In this document: piece after piece, positions 26,479 to 36,902 of the stretch | Numbering within the stretch: the first letter of the stretch is position 1 | Layout of the letters: each line of letters begins with the position of its first letter | Source of the DNA: Chitinophaga sp. LS1 | GTDB taxonomy: Bacteria; Bacteroidota; Bacteroidia; Chitinophagales; Chitinophagaceae | Length of the DNA: 64,000 nt | Reading direction: 5' to 3' | NCBI RefSeq assembly: GCF_034274695.1 | Contig: NZ_CP128362.1 | Location: 6,512,501 to 6,576,500, forward strand | Program-made: the position numbers and the translations under genes | The notes under the pieces: generated by a model | What the model saw: the letters and a program-made list of their open reading frames with translations, nothing else | Told to the model about the DNA's origin: nothing | Databases searched by the model: none

Positions 26479-28158
26479 TTACCTACTGTTCATACGCCTT
26501 ATGGAAATATTAGTCTGTGCAACCTTATAATCAAAATCATGAATGAATTGACCGCCCTCAACTTTGTTCCTCATCTCAGGGGAAAAAAAACGCAATTTGG
26601 CAGCAAATTCACCAATTGGGTTCGATTGTAATGGGTCTTTAACTTTCGCAGAGGCCTCGATTACTTGATACCAAGATGCCCAAACAGCTCTTTTATCCAG
26701 TGATTGATTAGAAAAATGAACGTGATTTCTGGATATGACGAAAAGATAAATATCATAACCCGAATAATCGCTATTACTGATTTTTAACTTTTCGAGAATT
26801 GATTTTGCATTATTTGCTTTTATCCACGCTTCTATTTTTTCAATCCACTCTACGGATTTCGGAATAAGGTTAGAGATCCTACTGAATCTTTCTTGCATAG
26901 ATGTAGAAAATGCATCTTGCCATTTAAGTTGAAAAAGCCCCAATACTTTCCGCTCTGGGTCAAAAATAATTGCATCAATATCCGTGCTTTTGTTATCTAT
27001 TTTGACAACAATATTTTCATGAATTTTTAGTATTCTATCAGGAAACAAAGAGTATAGTTGCTTTTTAAAACGCGCTTCCCGATTATTTACAGCATTGAAG
27101 TAATCCTTCTGATAACGTTTTTTTAGCTCCCGATTTAAAAAGAACACAGGCATATCTAAACATCCATGTGATGAGCGCATAAGAATGTTATTTGCTAACT
27201 CAAAAAATGGTGAGCATGGCGCACCAGGATAACTTAAATGCTGCTGAAAATTTTCCTTATTAATCGTAAAGCAAGAAACAATTTGCAATACCTTATCTTC
27301 CGGAATACCTCTTGATTCACTATAATTCTTGATAAATGCATCCTTGGAAAAGGTATATGTAAGAATGTTACGTAAATAAACCTGATGGTTTGTTTTCTCT
27401 GCTAAAGCCATACAGCAATCTCTATGCATAGCAGCTGCCATGATAACATCCTCTGCAAAATCGAGATACTCCTTATAGGCAATTCCTCCAAAAACATCTG
27501 ACTCATCAAAATCATCAATTATTTGAGTTGTTAGCAAATATATACGACCATATTCAGAGTAAAAATCGTCAATCTCGCTGGTTGCTTTATATGAAATAAA
27601 TTTCTCAAAGTGTATAGTTACAATCTCCTTTAACTGCTCCCTAACAGCAGGAAGCCTCTCCATAAACTTTGAAAGTCGGTCCTTATAAATTCCTTGAGCT
27701 ATATAAAAAAAGTATTCAAGACTCAACTTTTCATAATATTCGGCTGGCTCATCTATTGTATAGGTGAAAGCAAATTCTTTCTCAGATAGTTGGCTCAATT
27801 GCATTAACCCGGCCTTGCAATACATAAGAAAATGTGAGCTTATTTCAACTTTCCCAGCATGTTGAATTATATTATCCAGCCATTTTCGTGTTTCAGGATC
27901 GAATAAGATTGCCGGAATTAAATTGTTGGAATTGTAATCTTCATAAAAAATTGAAAATGCCACTCCCCAACCAAATCTATATTTTTCAATTAGCCAATCT
28001 TTCTGAGGTATTTCAAAATCATGTTTCAACATGAACATAAGATAGTCCAATGAACGTATTATCTCAATCACAACAAACTCAACATCATTGGAAGGATATG
28101 ATTTTCTTATACGTTTTTTTTCATTTTCAAGAATTTCATAAAGGTGCTCATTAATCAT
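26479..28158 (-). CDS. Candidate PD-(D/E)XK-like nuclease, last gene of the defence operon
   Basis: About 559 aa from the ATG at 28,158; an alternative start at 28,197 overlaps vsr by 29 bp. The first 350 residues are helical and unrecognised. Near residue 400 a strand-turn-strand NKSTDIDAIIFD is followed by LGLFQLKWQDAF, a D-x(12-14)-QxK layout as in PD-(D/E)XK nucleases. The place after the methyltransferase and vsr genes suggests a restriction or effector subunit. The nuclease call rests on this motif alone. Confidence 0.5.
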   Translation of the reverse strand: MINEHLYEILENEKKRIRKSYPSNDVEFVVIEIIRSLDYLMFMLKHDFEIPQKDWLIEKYRFGWGVAFSIFYEDYNSNNLIPAILFDPETRKWLDNIIQHAGKVEISSHFLMYCKAGLMQLSQLSEKEFAFTYTIDEPAEYYEKLSLEYFFYIAQGIYKDRLSKFMERLPAVREQLKEIVTIHFEKFISYKATSEIDDFYSEYGRIYLLTTQIIDDFDESDVFGGIAYKEYLDFAEDVIMAAAMHRDCCMALAEKTNHQVYLRNILTYTFSKDAFIKNYSESRGIPEDKVLQIVSCFTINKENFQQHLSYPGAPCSPFFELANNILMRSSHGCLDMPVFFLNRELKKRYQKDYFNAVNNREARFKKQLYSLFPDRILKIHENIVVKIDNKSTDIDAIIFDPERKVLGLFQLKWQDAFSTSMQERFSRISNLIPKSVEWIEKIEAWIKANNAKSILEKLKISNSDYSGYDIYLFVISRNHVHFSNQSLDKRAVWASWYQVIEASAKVKDPLQSNPIGEFAAKLRFFSPEMRNKVEGGQFIHDFDYKVAQTNISIRRMNSR

Positions 28159-28168
28159 CGCATGATTT

Positions 28169-28585
28169 TTAGAGATGAGGGCTAAAATAATGTTCAATTC
28201 TACCTACGGTATTATCTAATTGCTTTTCTATCTCACATTCCCAAGCGATAATGACTATCCAGCCTTCATTTGTTAATGCATGCTGATGTTTTAAATCACG
28301 GTCTACGTTTTTAGACAGCTTCTCCTTCCAAAAAATTGAATTGGTATCAGGAATACGCCCTTCACGGCAATTGCTATGATAATGCCAAAAACAACCATGT
28401 ACAAAAATGGCTATCTTATACTTGACAAAAACGATATCTGGTTTTCCTGGCAGTAATTTATTATGTATACGGTACCTGTATCCTTTTGCGAATAGAGCTT
28501 TACGAAGCAATATCTCAGGCTTGGTATTCTTGCTCCGGATTTTGCTCATTACCTCACTTCTCTTTTGCTTAGACCAAATGTCCAT
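28169..28585 (-). CDS. vsr: Very-short-patch repair endonuclease Vsr
   Basis: 138 aa, the usual length. It has the family core: RSEVMSKIRSKNTKPEILLR, YRIHNKLLPGKPDIVF (catalytic Asp in GKPDIVF), IFVHGCFWHYHSNC (zinc and catalytic His/Cys), and HALTNEGWIVIIAWECEI. Vsr nicks T:G mismatches left when 5-methylcytosine deaminates. It overlaps the end of the cytosine methyltransferase gene by 17 bp, its normal partner, and so protects the host from that enzyme's mutagenic side effect. Confidence 0.96.
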   Translation of the reverse strand: MDIWSKQKRSEVMSKIRSKNTKPEILLRKALFAKGYRYRIHNKLLPGKPDIVFVKYKIAIFVHGCFWHYHSNCREGRIPDTNSIFWKEKLSKNVDRDLKHQHALTNEGWIVIIAWECEIEKQLDNTVGRIEHYFSPHL

Positions 28586-29726
28586 TTTGTCCTGCTTTAG
28601 GGATTATTCTATTTTCTTCTATAAATTTATATAAAGCAGTAGCAATAGCCTCTGCTAAAGGCACCGGAACTCCATTACCTATCATTTTAAATTTTTTGGT
28701 CAGGGACAATCCTTCCGGCAACACATAAGTGTCTGGTACCCCTTGTATTCTTAATGCTTCACGTACTGATAACCGCCTGTGTTTATATGGGTGCAAGTGT
28801 ACTTCATTATTGCCGTAACAAGCTGTAGGGCTATATCTGAAACGGTGCAGTCTTTTAAATGACGGTCTGTTTGTTTCTCCTTCGCCTATTGATAATAATT
28901 TCTTCTCGGAAATATATAAATTGAAATACTCGTTTGCATTCGCAATTTTATTAGATTCCCTATAAGAAACAAGACAGCTTTCAATACATAATTCTAACGG
29001 TAAATCTTTAGGTTTAGTTAAAGATTTACCAAAAGCGACAGCTTCTGGCCATAGATATTTAGTTTCTGCATTTCTATATTTTATATTCTCAGGCCAATCA
29101 AACCATTTGCCATTATTTCTTAAGTTAAATAATGGCTCTCCAATTTTACTCTTGAGTATGCCAACAAAAAATACTCTCTCCCTATGCTGAGGAACTCCAA
29201 AATCTAACGCATTTAAAGTTTCATGGTCAACGTAATATTCCTGTTCTACTCTTTTTAAGAGCTTGGCCAAATGAGCCTTTGTTGATGGGCTTTTTGTTAA
29301 ACCTGTTACATTTTCCATTACGAAAAAAGTAGGCTTTAATGACAGTATTCTATCAAAATATACAATTGTTAACTTACCCCTCTCTCCATTAAATCCATTC
29401 ATATTCCCCTGTACGCTGAAATCTTGGCACGGAGGACCGCCGATTATACCAAAATCCTCCGGCATACCATTGGGGAATGCCTCAGCAACTATATCATTAG
29501 CATTTACTTCAACTATTGACTTGGTATTAAATATTTCTGCTTTTATTCCATTGCCCCTGGCTTTTCTCCAGGAAGTAATTCCTTCAGAATGAAGTTTAGC
29601 GAACATTCCATCAACCTCATTCGTCCAAACGATTTCAAATCCTGCCATTTCAAACCCCATATCTAAAAAGCCTCCACCAGAATAGAATGAAAGAATTGGA
29701 ATTTTATGGTCATTATGGTTACTCAT
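28569..29726 (-). CDS. DNA (cytosine-5) methyltransferase
   Basis: 385 aa from the ATG at 29,726, which overlaps the upstream stop by 8 bp; a start at 29,759 is also open. Motif I is LSFYSGGGFLDMGFEMAGF, motif IV GGPPCQDFSVQG with catalytic Cys100, motif VI FFVMENVTGL, motif VIII PQHRERVFFVGI and motif X IGNGVPVPLAEAIATALYKF. The target-recognition region lies between motifs VIII and IX. The enzyme probably marks self DNA for the neighbouring helicase/nuclease system, the place held by DruM in Druantia type II. Sequence specificity is unknown. Confidence 0.95.
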   Translation of the reverse strand: MSNHNDHKIPILSFYSGGGFLDMGFEMAGFEIVWTNEVDGMFAKLHSEGITSWRKARGNGIKAEIFNTKSIVEVNANDIVAEAFPNGMPEDFGIIGGPPCQDFSVQGNMNGFNGERGKLTIVYFDRILSLKPTFFVMENVTGLTKSPSTKAHLAKLLKRVEQEYYVDHETLNALDFGVPQHRERVFFVGILKSKIGEPLFNLRNNGKWFDWPENIKYRNAETKYLWPEAVAFGKSLTKPKDLPLELCIESCLVSYRESNKIANANEYFNLYISEKKLLSIGEGETNRPSFKRLHRFRYSPTACYGNNEVHLHPYKHRRLSVREALRIQGVPDTYVLPEGLSLTKKFKMIGNGVPVPLAEAIATALYKFIEENRIIPKAGQNGHLV

Positions 29727-30789
29727 AAATAATTGTGGTCTTAGTGGCTGAGTAAACAAATTCAGTTGCTTCCTTCCGTAAGTTAAAGAGGGTTATTTGT
29801 TTACCCCTGCTCTCGTTTAATTCAGTATATTTTTCAGAAGGAAAGCTTGTAACTGTAATTTTTCTTTCCTTGTTTTCTAAAAACACACTACTATTTCCGT
29901 TTTGATATTTTACAACGTTTTTGATAATACCTGAAACATCATTGAAAGAATAATCGGTTTCCAGTTGTTTCAGGAAAAAGCTACAAGCAGGTCTATATAA
30001 ACAGAATTTACAATTTGCTTCAGACGGATTAGCTGCAAATATCCCCTTACTTACGTTTTCGTTTGTTATTTTTAACAAGGCTTTCGCTTCATTGAAGAGG
30101 TCATTACACTCCGATGGTGTAAAGTCAACAGTGAATTTTTGTTTAGCCAGATCAACCAAACTTAATTGTGTTGGGTACTTGCCAGTTGTTTCAAAATACA
30201 AATGACCATATAGTTTTAATTGCTCTTTGTATTCTGCCTTTATTTCCGAAAATACTTCTCCTTCTTCATCTAAAAAATCTTGTGTAATTGCTCCGGTTTT
30301 GAAGTCAATAATTTCTGTTTCTGTTTCGTCTTCAATTACCAAATCAACTTTTCCACCAATTAATTTATCCTTTGATTCAAACCATTTTTCGGAATGATAT
30401 TTCACCCCAATTACCTTTGATTTTTTTTCAGAAGAATGTCTTAAATGTTTTTTAAGAAGAACTTTTTTCATCCCAAAGTCCTTCACGTTTTTTTGAAGTG
30501 GAGTAAAAAAGTCATAATGCAATTGTTTCAAGTTTTCCTCTTGCAATCTTACCTGGTCATCAAATGATCTGTTGAAACTTTCCTCGTCTTTAATTGCACC
30601 TTTAGCAATCTGTTCAAGCATTTTATGCAATACTGTTCCGAAATAAGCATTTGGTGAAACCGGTAATAAGGGCTTCTTTTCAAAAGCTTCTGCCAGAATG
30701 GATTTATATGTACAATTCTTCATTGAATAAAACTGGCTTGGGGATATCCTGTTAATTTCCCTGAATACTAATTTGTTAATCTTATTCAT
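29719..30789 (-). CDS. PD-(D/E)XK nuclease with Cas4/AddB-like iron-sulfur cysteines
   Basis: 356 aa. The nuclease core is IGGKVDLVIEDETETEIIDFKTG (in parts: GGKVDLVIED and EIIDFKTG, with the D..DxK catalytic set). Cys near residue 27 (MKNCTYKSIL) and the C-terminal CKFCLYRPAC provide four cysteines in the layout of Fe-S PD-(D/E)XK nucleases. The start overlaps the helicase stop by one base, so translation is coupled. Likely the DNA-cutting partner of the big helicase. It could correspond to DruG; that mapping is inference. Confidence 0.85.
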   Translation of the reverse strand: MNKINKLVFREINRISPSQFYSMKNCTYKSILAEAFEKKPLLPVSPNAYFGTVLHKMLEQIAKGAIKDEESFNRSFDDQVRLQEENLKQLHYDFFTPLQKNVKDFGMKKVLLKKHLRHSSEKKSKVIGVKYHSEKWFESKDKLIGGKVDLVIEDETETEIIDFKTGAITQDFLDEEGEVFSEIKAEYKEQLKLYGHLYFETTGKYPTQLSLVDLAKQKFTVDFTPSECNDLFNEAKALLKITNENVSKGIFAANPSEANCKFCLYRPACSFFLKQLETDYSFNDVSGIIKNVVKYQNGNSSVFLENKERKITVTSFPSEKYTELNESRGKQITLFNLRKEATEFVYSATKTTIIYE

Positions 30790-33700
30790 TATCTATTAAC
30801 TAATTTTTCATAGCACCAACCCGGCCTGCGGTGCAAGTTAAATGTATCAATTATGCTCACCGTTCCGTTTCTACTGGCTGTGTATTCATCAATTTCAGCT
30901 TTCGTTTCGGCTAACCAATTTGCTTCCCTAATGTTCCTCAAATCCCAAAAAGGATGAACGATCATTATTATATTCTTCTGATTTCTTCCGAACTTAATGA
31001 CTGGCAGTCTGTTTATTTCTTCTAAATGAGTAAAACCAAAACTTTGAGCAAAATTATTCCTTAATTCTGTCGCAAATGAAAGCCAGTCACGTAACTCAAC
31101 ATATTCATCAAAATTCCCGTCTGCCCCGCACACATAATTTGAATCGTTCATGACCCTCATCATTGCCAAACCTAACTTCCAGTCAAGCAAACTATGGTAA
31201 TTCATATTTCTATACACTTTCAAACAATCATAGCACGCGTCCTTGCACCTTTGTTGATGTGCATGGGCATGAATTTTTCCTAAATAATCATTGGGGTCAG
31301 GGGGATTCATTGCTTCTGCAAGAATGCTTTGAAAGTTATTGTATAAATACCTCACAAAGCCAGAACCGTTGGGTAATTCATCTGTCAAAATGATTTCTGC
31401 AATTCTTCTATCTGTTCCATCTTCAAGCGTCTTCATCGAAATGTCTGCAATCTCAATTTCAGTTGGGTCAACATCAAGCTTGTCGGCTAAAATTCTTTGT
31501 AGTAAAAATGCTGCTGAATAATATCCTGAACGCACACCATTTGACTGTGCTTTGATATGTGCTAAATCAGTTTCCCTCGAGAACATATTCAAGTCTAATT
31601 CTAAAGAAACTGCTGCAGGTGATATTCTGAAAATTTCTGTTTTCTTGTTACTTGCCAAGGCAATTTGTTCGTCTTGTCCGGCAGTGTTGTTCTGGATGAA
31701 AATTGAATACCCATTTGAATTAGAGTTAACCGCGAAATCATTCACTAACCATTGGTCATTAAACCAAAATCCATTTACCGAGTTAAATGGAAACCGATTA
31801 TTAGTATTATAAAGCTTTCCAGTGAAATATTTGTCAGAGTTTGTGTTGACTCTCCAGGTAACATCTTTATCGCTAATGATTAAGTCAGCATTATTTATTA
31901 CTTTTTGCTGATCTGGGTTTGCAGGGTCGTTTATCTTTTCTGCAAAAATCGGAGGTCTTGACAAAAGGAATTCTGAATCATCCTTTGAATCACTTCCCGA
32001 AGAGAGATTTGTTCTGTAAGCTCTTGGCGATTTCAACTTTACTGGTTGCTGATATTTATCGGGGTTCAATTCACCACAATTTGGACAACTATCAAACTGG
32101 TTTTGTACGTCCAACTCTGTTTTTCTTTCTTCTGAATATGTTTCAAAAAATCCGCAAGCCCGGCAACGTACAAACCAACGGTTCATTGAAAAGGGAAGCT
32201 GATTGCTTGTTCTTGCATTGGTAACAGTTGCATTTCCCTGGATTCTCGTATTTATAATGTCACTCGTAAAGCCAATTACCTGATGAATTGCTTTGTCTTT
32301 CGTCTTTTGTGCCCCCGGTGCAAATTCATAAATTGCCATGGATTGCGCCCTGTCAATTGATAATGGCTCTAAATGTTTATTGATACCATGGTATAGATTT
32401 CTAATCGTCGTTGGCATTCCGAACATTGGGAGTATTCCACCCTCAGCCAATTTCTCTGAAACATCTGTTGTTGCAATTTCCTCATTGTTGATTACGTTTT
32501 GTGCCTTTCCAATTAAGCCATTTACACTTCCGGTATCGGTTATCCAGCTAACAAATTCATTTCTCTTGTTTTGTAATTCAGGTGTAATTAAAGCATCTAT
32601 TGTTTCTTCAATTGTTGCTCTATTACCGTTTATCCAGTTAATGATTTTGGCTTTGTAATCTATCCAATTCACCTGAGCATCTCCAATGTTCCCAAATTCT
32701 CCATGAACACTTGATTTTTCATCATTAGTAATATCAATGTTTTCATCTATGTAGGCTTTTCTGAAAATTTCCTTGGCAAGTAACCGCTTAAAAATTCTTT
32801 CCTGATCCATAGTGAGAAATGGAGTAGGTGGTGAATCGCCAGTTATTTTGTGAGGATTTGAAAAATAAAATTCGTCGTGGCTTCTACCTCTGCAAAAGGT
32901 TAATATTACTGAATACGCTTGCCCCCTTCGTCCTGCACGGCCAACTCTTTGCTGGTAGTTGAATCTTTGAGGCGGCATGTTTCCTAACATTACTGCTTGT
33001 AATGCACCAATATCGACACCAACTTCAAGCGTTGTTGTTACACTCAATAAATCAATTGTTTTTACCTGCCTTATACCTTCATCTGGCAATATGATATTCC
33101 TGAAATGCCGTTGTCTTTCAAACTGGTCGTCTGTTTGTCCAGTCAATTCTTCGCAATGTAACCGGATTGGTTGACGTTTTTCTTTTATTGCATTGTAGGA
33201 GAGATAATTTTCCTCCCAAATATCATCACATATACGGTCGTGTTGTGGTTGTAGTGGTGTAACCGAATAGGTACAAATACCACCACTAAAATGTAAGTGT
33301 GGCCTACTTCCGCGCGGGCTTGTCCATACGTGGTCAGTCGCACGGGCAACTTTAATGAAAAGATTTTCAATTTGAATTCCTGTGTCGCCTAAGAGTAACC
33401 CACTTGTTGAAAGTGTTGCGAATACAGCATCACCAATTTCGTTTTCCTGTTTGGAAAATCTTAATGCAACTGCACGGATATACTTTTTTACTTGCCCAGG
33501 GAGTTCCCTGTAAGTAGTGAAGTTAAAAGGGTTTGCGTCATCGACTTTATTATGCTTGTATTTATCTCCCAAAATTCTGACTGTAGAATTTACAATTTGT
33601 AAAAAATCGTTTCTTGAGATTGCAACTGCATTAGCCTGATCTGTGATAACTTGCAATTCAGGATTAATACTTACATATCCTAAAGCAGATGATTCAAACG

Positions 33701-36700
33701 AATAAAAAAGGGAGCCAAAGAACATTGAAGCAAGATTGGTGAAAGTCCCATCTCTCATTTCTGCGATAAATTCATCGCTTATTCCGGCATTCCATTCTTC
33801 CCTATCAAAATTGATCAACTCATACCAAGGAACAAACCTTCCGTTCAGAGGTTTTGATTGTATTGAGATGTCATTGCCGCCAGGGTTTATTCCTAACTCA
33901 ACAAAATGTTTTATTAGTGGTGCAAGATTTATAGAATTGGTAATATGAACTAATTCCCTCACATTTATCAGTAGTGAACGGTATTCATTTAATTTCGCTG
34001 TTGCATCTACTTTTTCCCTTTGTCTTATTATGTTTACCCCGGTATAGTTTGACTTGTCAAATAAGTCTTCAACTCCATCATAAATTATTGGATTGTTTTG
34101 CCTCAATTCACCTTGTTTAATTGTGTCGCCACCATCCAAAGCATTTATAATTTGAAAGCGAGACATCAAATTTGTATGAAGTTCGCTTACCAAAATTTCC
34201 CTTAACAGGTCTGTAAAGTGATTTCTTTCAATTCCGTTTGCAACCTGTGCCGCATCTTCCCGGCTATCAGAAAACACAACCAGTTTCCTTTCCGCTTCGT
34301 TATCCGGCAACTGGTACATTAATTCCTTTGCGAAAATCTGTGTTGTCTTAGCGAAACCCGTTCTAAAACCTCTTATTGATGTGAATTTTCTCTTGGGTGT
34401 GTCTTGCCTTCGCTTTTGATTGTTAAGACCACAACATGGACAGACATTTGGCAAAGCCCTGTGGGTTTCTCTTGTATCAATGTTTCCGCTTGCATCAGGA
34501 AAGGCAATATCACGGTTTGAACCGTTTGGAGTAATTGTAAAGTAGTATCCTTTTATCCAATCGCCACTTTCTGTATTTGCTTTATCATGCGAAAAATCAA
34601 TATCACCCGAAATGCAATTGAGGGAGGCTTGAATCCAATCAGCTTCATAATCGCCTTGCTCAAATCCATTCACTGTGGTTTGCCTCCAAAAATTAGTTGG
34701 TATGCCATGTTCGCGGTCATGTCTTGTATATTCCTGATTTCCGCAAGGCCAAAAAACTCCAAACTCTTGGAAACTCCTTTTCTCAACGAGTTTTGCCGGT
34801 GTTTTTTCCGGTATGCCTTCAATATTTGGACTGATAGGAAGGAGTTCAAAAGAATGGTTGCCGGATTCATTTCTTGTAACTAACCGGCTTCCTCCAAACA
34901 AAGTTGTTCCGCAATTATCACAATAAAGCAATTCTAAAATTCTGTTTCCCCGTTCAGAATTTATTCGTGTTGTTGAGTATAGTTTTCCGGCTGTCCGTTC
35001 TCCATCAGCGAAGCCAGTATTATCAATATCAGTTGCCTTTACAGAGGCCCAAATTCCTTCTATATTTCTGAAAAAATAATGAAACCTGAACCGTGGTAAT
35101 TTTCTTTCATCAGGAATAGCATTGGCAATTGTTTGAAATTCCGGCTCATCAAGCATTGCTCTTGCTATGAGCAATCCTCTTAATGCGTTTTGTAAATCTT
35201 CTTTTGAAGTAGTATTTTCAAAAATTGTTTCTGCAAAATACGTTCCTATTGTATCATCACCGATTGCCTTGATTGAGCAAACAGCCTTATAATCATTACA
35301 TGGAGAATACAACCTTTCTTTTAGTCGCAAGGCGGGATTTGTAATTACCAAAAGTAATTTTTCTATTCCAGTTCCTTGCTGTTGAATATTTAATACAGTT
35401 GCAATCTGGGTTGCTGCAGCTTCACAACTTGCAATAAATGTTGCGTTTGAAGTATTTCCTTTTGAAGTTGAAAATTGCTCTGCAATTTCCTTGAAGGGAC
35501 TTATTGGAAGTTTTCTTTCCGTTCCGGGAAATGGAATAATTGGATTATTTCTTCCTTCAATAAGTTTGAACTTGCGGTCAAAATGGTCTTTGCTAACTCC
35601 GAAAAAATCACAGACGAAATTTTTGCTATCCTCATCTCCCGCCTCAAGTGATGCACTTGAGGCAAGTATCCGAAGCTGTGAGTGTTGTGGGTGCAGTCCT
35701 AAGCGATTGAGTACAAGTTTGAGCAGGTATGCTACCTCTGTACCTTGAGTTCCTCTATACAAGTGTAATTCATCAATAATTAAATGAAAAATCCTGTTAG
35801 ATTTTGCCGCTTCCCGTTCTATTTCAGGTAAATCTTCGCAAGCCAACCATTGTCTTGTTTCTTCAAAAATACCTGAATCTATTTCTCTCATGAGCATAAT
35901 GCTCAACATGGAATAGTTTGTAATGAGAATATCAGGTGGTGCAACCTGCATGTCGAACCGGCTTCTCATTTCAGAACCATCCAAGCGTTGAAAAAACGAT
36001 TTTAATTCTTTTGCTTCACTTGGTGTTTTCCCTGCTTCCCTTATGTATTGTGCAACTCTATCTGAATCTTTTTCAATTTGCCGTAAGGCATCAATCAACT
36101 GGTTAACCTTTTTCTTGTTGATTACGGTTCCATTATCAGCATTTTTTTTCAATTCGCCGGCAACAGGAGAACTGCCATTGTACCTTCCAAAGTAAATGGA
36201 ATTTCCATTTGCGCTTGTATTTAACCATTGCCTTGTATCATCGGAATCAAGTGCTTTTCTTAACCGGCTCATTTGATCTTCAACCAAAGCATTCATTGGA
36301 TAAAGAATTAACGCTCTTACACCTGATTTTCTGTTTTCATGTTGCCGCTGCCTCGTTGCATCACTTAATGTGAAATTTGATGTATTTACAATTTGCGTTG
36401 CCGTAAGCCCCCCATCTGTACGTTCTTTCCACCATGTATTCACAGTGGTGGGCTTTGAGTGAGGGATTTGCCAATTAGCAAACTCTTTTGCGAGTTGAGC
36501 AAATAATGGCAATAGAAATGATTCCGTTTTCCCAGAACCTGTTCCCGAAGTAATAATGCAATTGTTTCCCTCTAAAGCTTTCTGCAACATCTCCGCCTGG
36601 TGTGAATGCAGTTTTATATTGGCATTAAACAAACCTGTCTTTACAAGTCCTTTGAATGTATCTGCTTCACTAGCATTTAATGCGTTACCTAAATCAGTAA

Positions 36701-36902
36701 GAGTTAAATCATCAATCCGTTTATTACTTGAAATATAATCAGGCAATGGTTCAATCCACGGTTTGCGATAAAGAACTTTATCGTAATTTAATAAAGCGTA
36801 GCGTTCTTTTTCAATTCCACTAAACTTTGTCCCAAATGCCGTTTCAACATAACGGATGAAATTTTCTTTTATAGTTTCAAATGAACCAATTGGGTCTTTC
36901 AT
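30789..36902 (-). CDS. druE: Giant DEAD/DEAH helicase with DUF1998-like tail (DruE-like)
   Basis: 2037 aa. Q-like HSHQAEMLQKAL then Walker A SGTGSGKTES (about 119-128). The helicase box is LIIDELHLYRGTQGTEVAYL and motif III RILASSASLEAGD. The second RecA domain has TTTLEVGVDIGALQAVML and NYQQRVGRAGRRGQAYSVIL. Cysteine pairs (CPCCGLNNQ; CRACGFFET..CPNCGELNP) suggest zinc ribbons. Near the end CYDCLKVYRNMNYHSLLDW is the DUF1998 signature. This size and order match DruE of Druantia and, more distantly, DrmA/DrmB of DISARM. ATP-driven DNA translocation or unwinding is the expected role. Its start overlaps the upstream gene by 4 bp. Confidence 0.85.
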   Translation of the reverse strand: MKDPIGSFETIKENFIRYVETAFGTKFSGIEKERYALLNYDKVLYRKPWIEPLPDYISSNKRIDDLTLTDLGNALNASEADTFKGLVKTGLFNANIKLHSHQAEMLQKALEGNNCIITSGTGSGKTESFLLPLFAQLAKEFANWQIPHSKPTTVNTWWKERTDGGLTATQIVNTSNFTLSDATRQRQHENRKSGVRALILYPMNALVEDQMSRLRKALDSDDTRQWLNTSANGNSIYFGRYNGSSPVAGELKKNADNGTVINKKKVNQLIDALRQIEKDSDRVAQYIREAGKTPSEAKELKSFFQRLDGSEMRSRFDMQVAPPDILITNYSMLSIMLMREIDSGIFEETRQWLACEDLPEIEREAAKSNRIFHLIIDELHLYRGTQGTEVAYLLKLVLNRLGLHPQHSQLRILASSASLEAGDEDSKNFVCDFFGVSKDHFDRKFKLIEGRNNPIIPFPGTERKLPISPFKEIAEQFSTSKGNTSNATFIASCEAAATQIATVLNIQQQGTGIEKLLLVITNPALRLKERLYSPCNDYKAVCSIKAIGDDTIGTYFAETIFENTTSKEDLQNALRGLLIARAMLDEPEFQTIANAIPDERKLPRFRFHYFFRNIEGIWASVKATDIDNTGFADGERTAGKLYSTTRINSERGNRILELLYCDNCGTTLFGGSRLVTRNESGNHSFELLPISPNIEGIPEKTPAKLVEKRSFQEFGVFWPCGNQEYTRHDREHGIPTNFWRQTTVNGFEQGDYEADWIQASLNCISGDIDFSHDKANTESGDWIKGYYFTITPNGSNRDIAFPDASGNIDTRETHRALPNVCPCCGLNNQKRRQDTPKRKFTSIRGFRTGFAKTTQIFAKELMYQLPDNEAERKLVVFSDSREDAAQVANGIERNHFTDLLREILVSELHTNLMSRFQIINALDGGDTIKQGELRQNNPIIYDGVEDLFDKSNYTGVNIIRQREKVDATAKLNEYRSLLINVRELVHITNSINLAPLIKHFVELGINPGGNDISIQSKPLNGRFVPWYELINFDREEWNAGISDEFIAEMRDGTFTNLASMFFGSLFYSFESSALGYVSINPELQVITDQANAVAISRNDFLQIVNSTVRILGDKYKHNKVDDANPFNFTTYRELPGQVKKYIRAVALRFSKQENEIGDAVFATLSTSGLLLGDTGIQIENLFIKVARATDHVWTSPRGSRPHLHFSGGICTYSVTPLQPQHDRICDDIWEENYLSYNAIKEKRQPIRLHCEELTGQTDDQFERQRHFRNIILPDEGIRQVKTIDLLSVTTTLEVGVDIGALQAVMLGNMPPQRFNYQQRVGRAGRRGQAYSVILTFCRGRSHDEFYFSNPHKITGDSPPTPFLTMDQERIFKRLLAKEIFRKAYIDENIDITNDEKSSVHGEFGNIGDAQVNWIDYKAKIINWINGNRATIEETIDALITPELQNKRNEFVSWITDTGSVNGLIGKAQNVINNEEIATTDVSEKLAEGGILPMFGMPTTIRNLYHGINKHLEPLSIDRAQSMAIYEFAPGAQKTKDKAIHQVIGFTSDIINTRIQGNATVTNARTSNQLPFSMNRWFVRCRACGFFETYSEERKTELDVQNQFDSCPNCGELNPDKYQQPVKLKSPRAYRTNLSSGSDSKDDSEFLLSRPPIFAEKINDPANPDQQKVINNADLIISDKDVTWRVNTNSDKYFTGKLYNTNNRFPFNSVNGFWFNDQWLVNDFAVNSNSNGYSIFIQNNTAGQDEQIALASNKKTEIFRISPAAVSLELDLNMFSRETDLAHIKAQSNGVRSGYYSAAFLLQRILADKLDVDPTEIEIADISMKTLEDGTDRRIAEIILTDELPNGSGFVRYLYNNFQSILAEAMNPPDPNDYLGKIHAHAHQQRCKDACYDCLKVYRNMNYHSLLDWKLGLAMMRVMNDSNYVCGADGNFDEYVELRDWLSFATELRNNFAQSFGFTHLEEINRLPVIKFGRNQKNIIMIVHPFWDLRNIREANWLAETKAEIDEYTASRNGTVSIIDTFNLHRRPGWCYEKLVNR

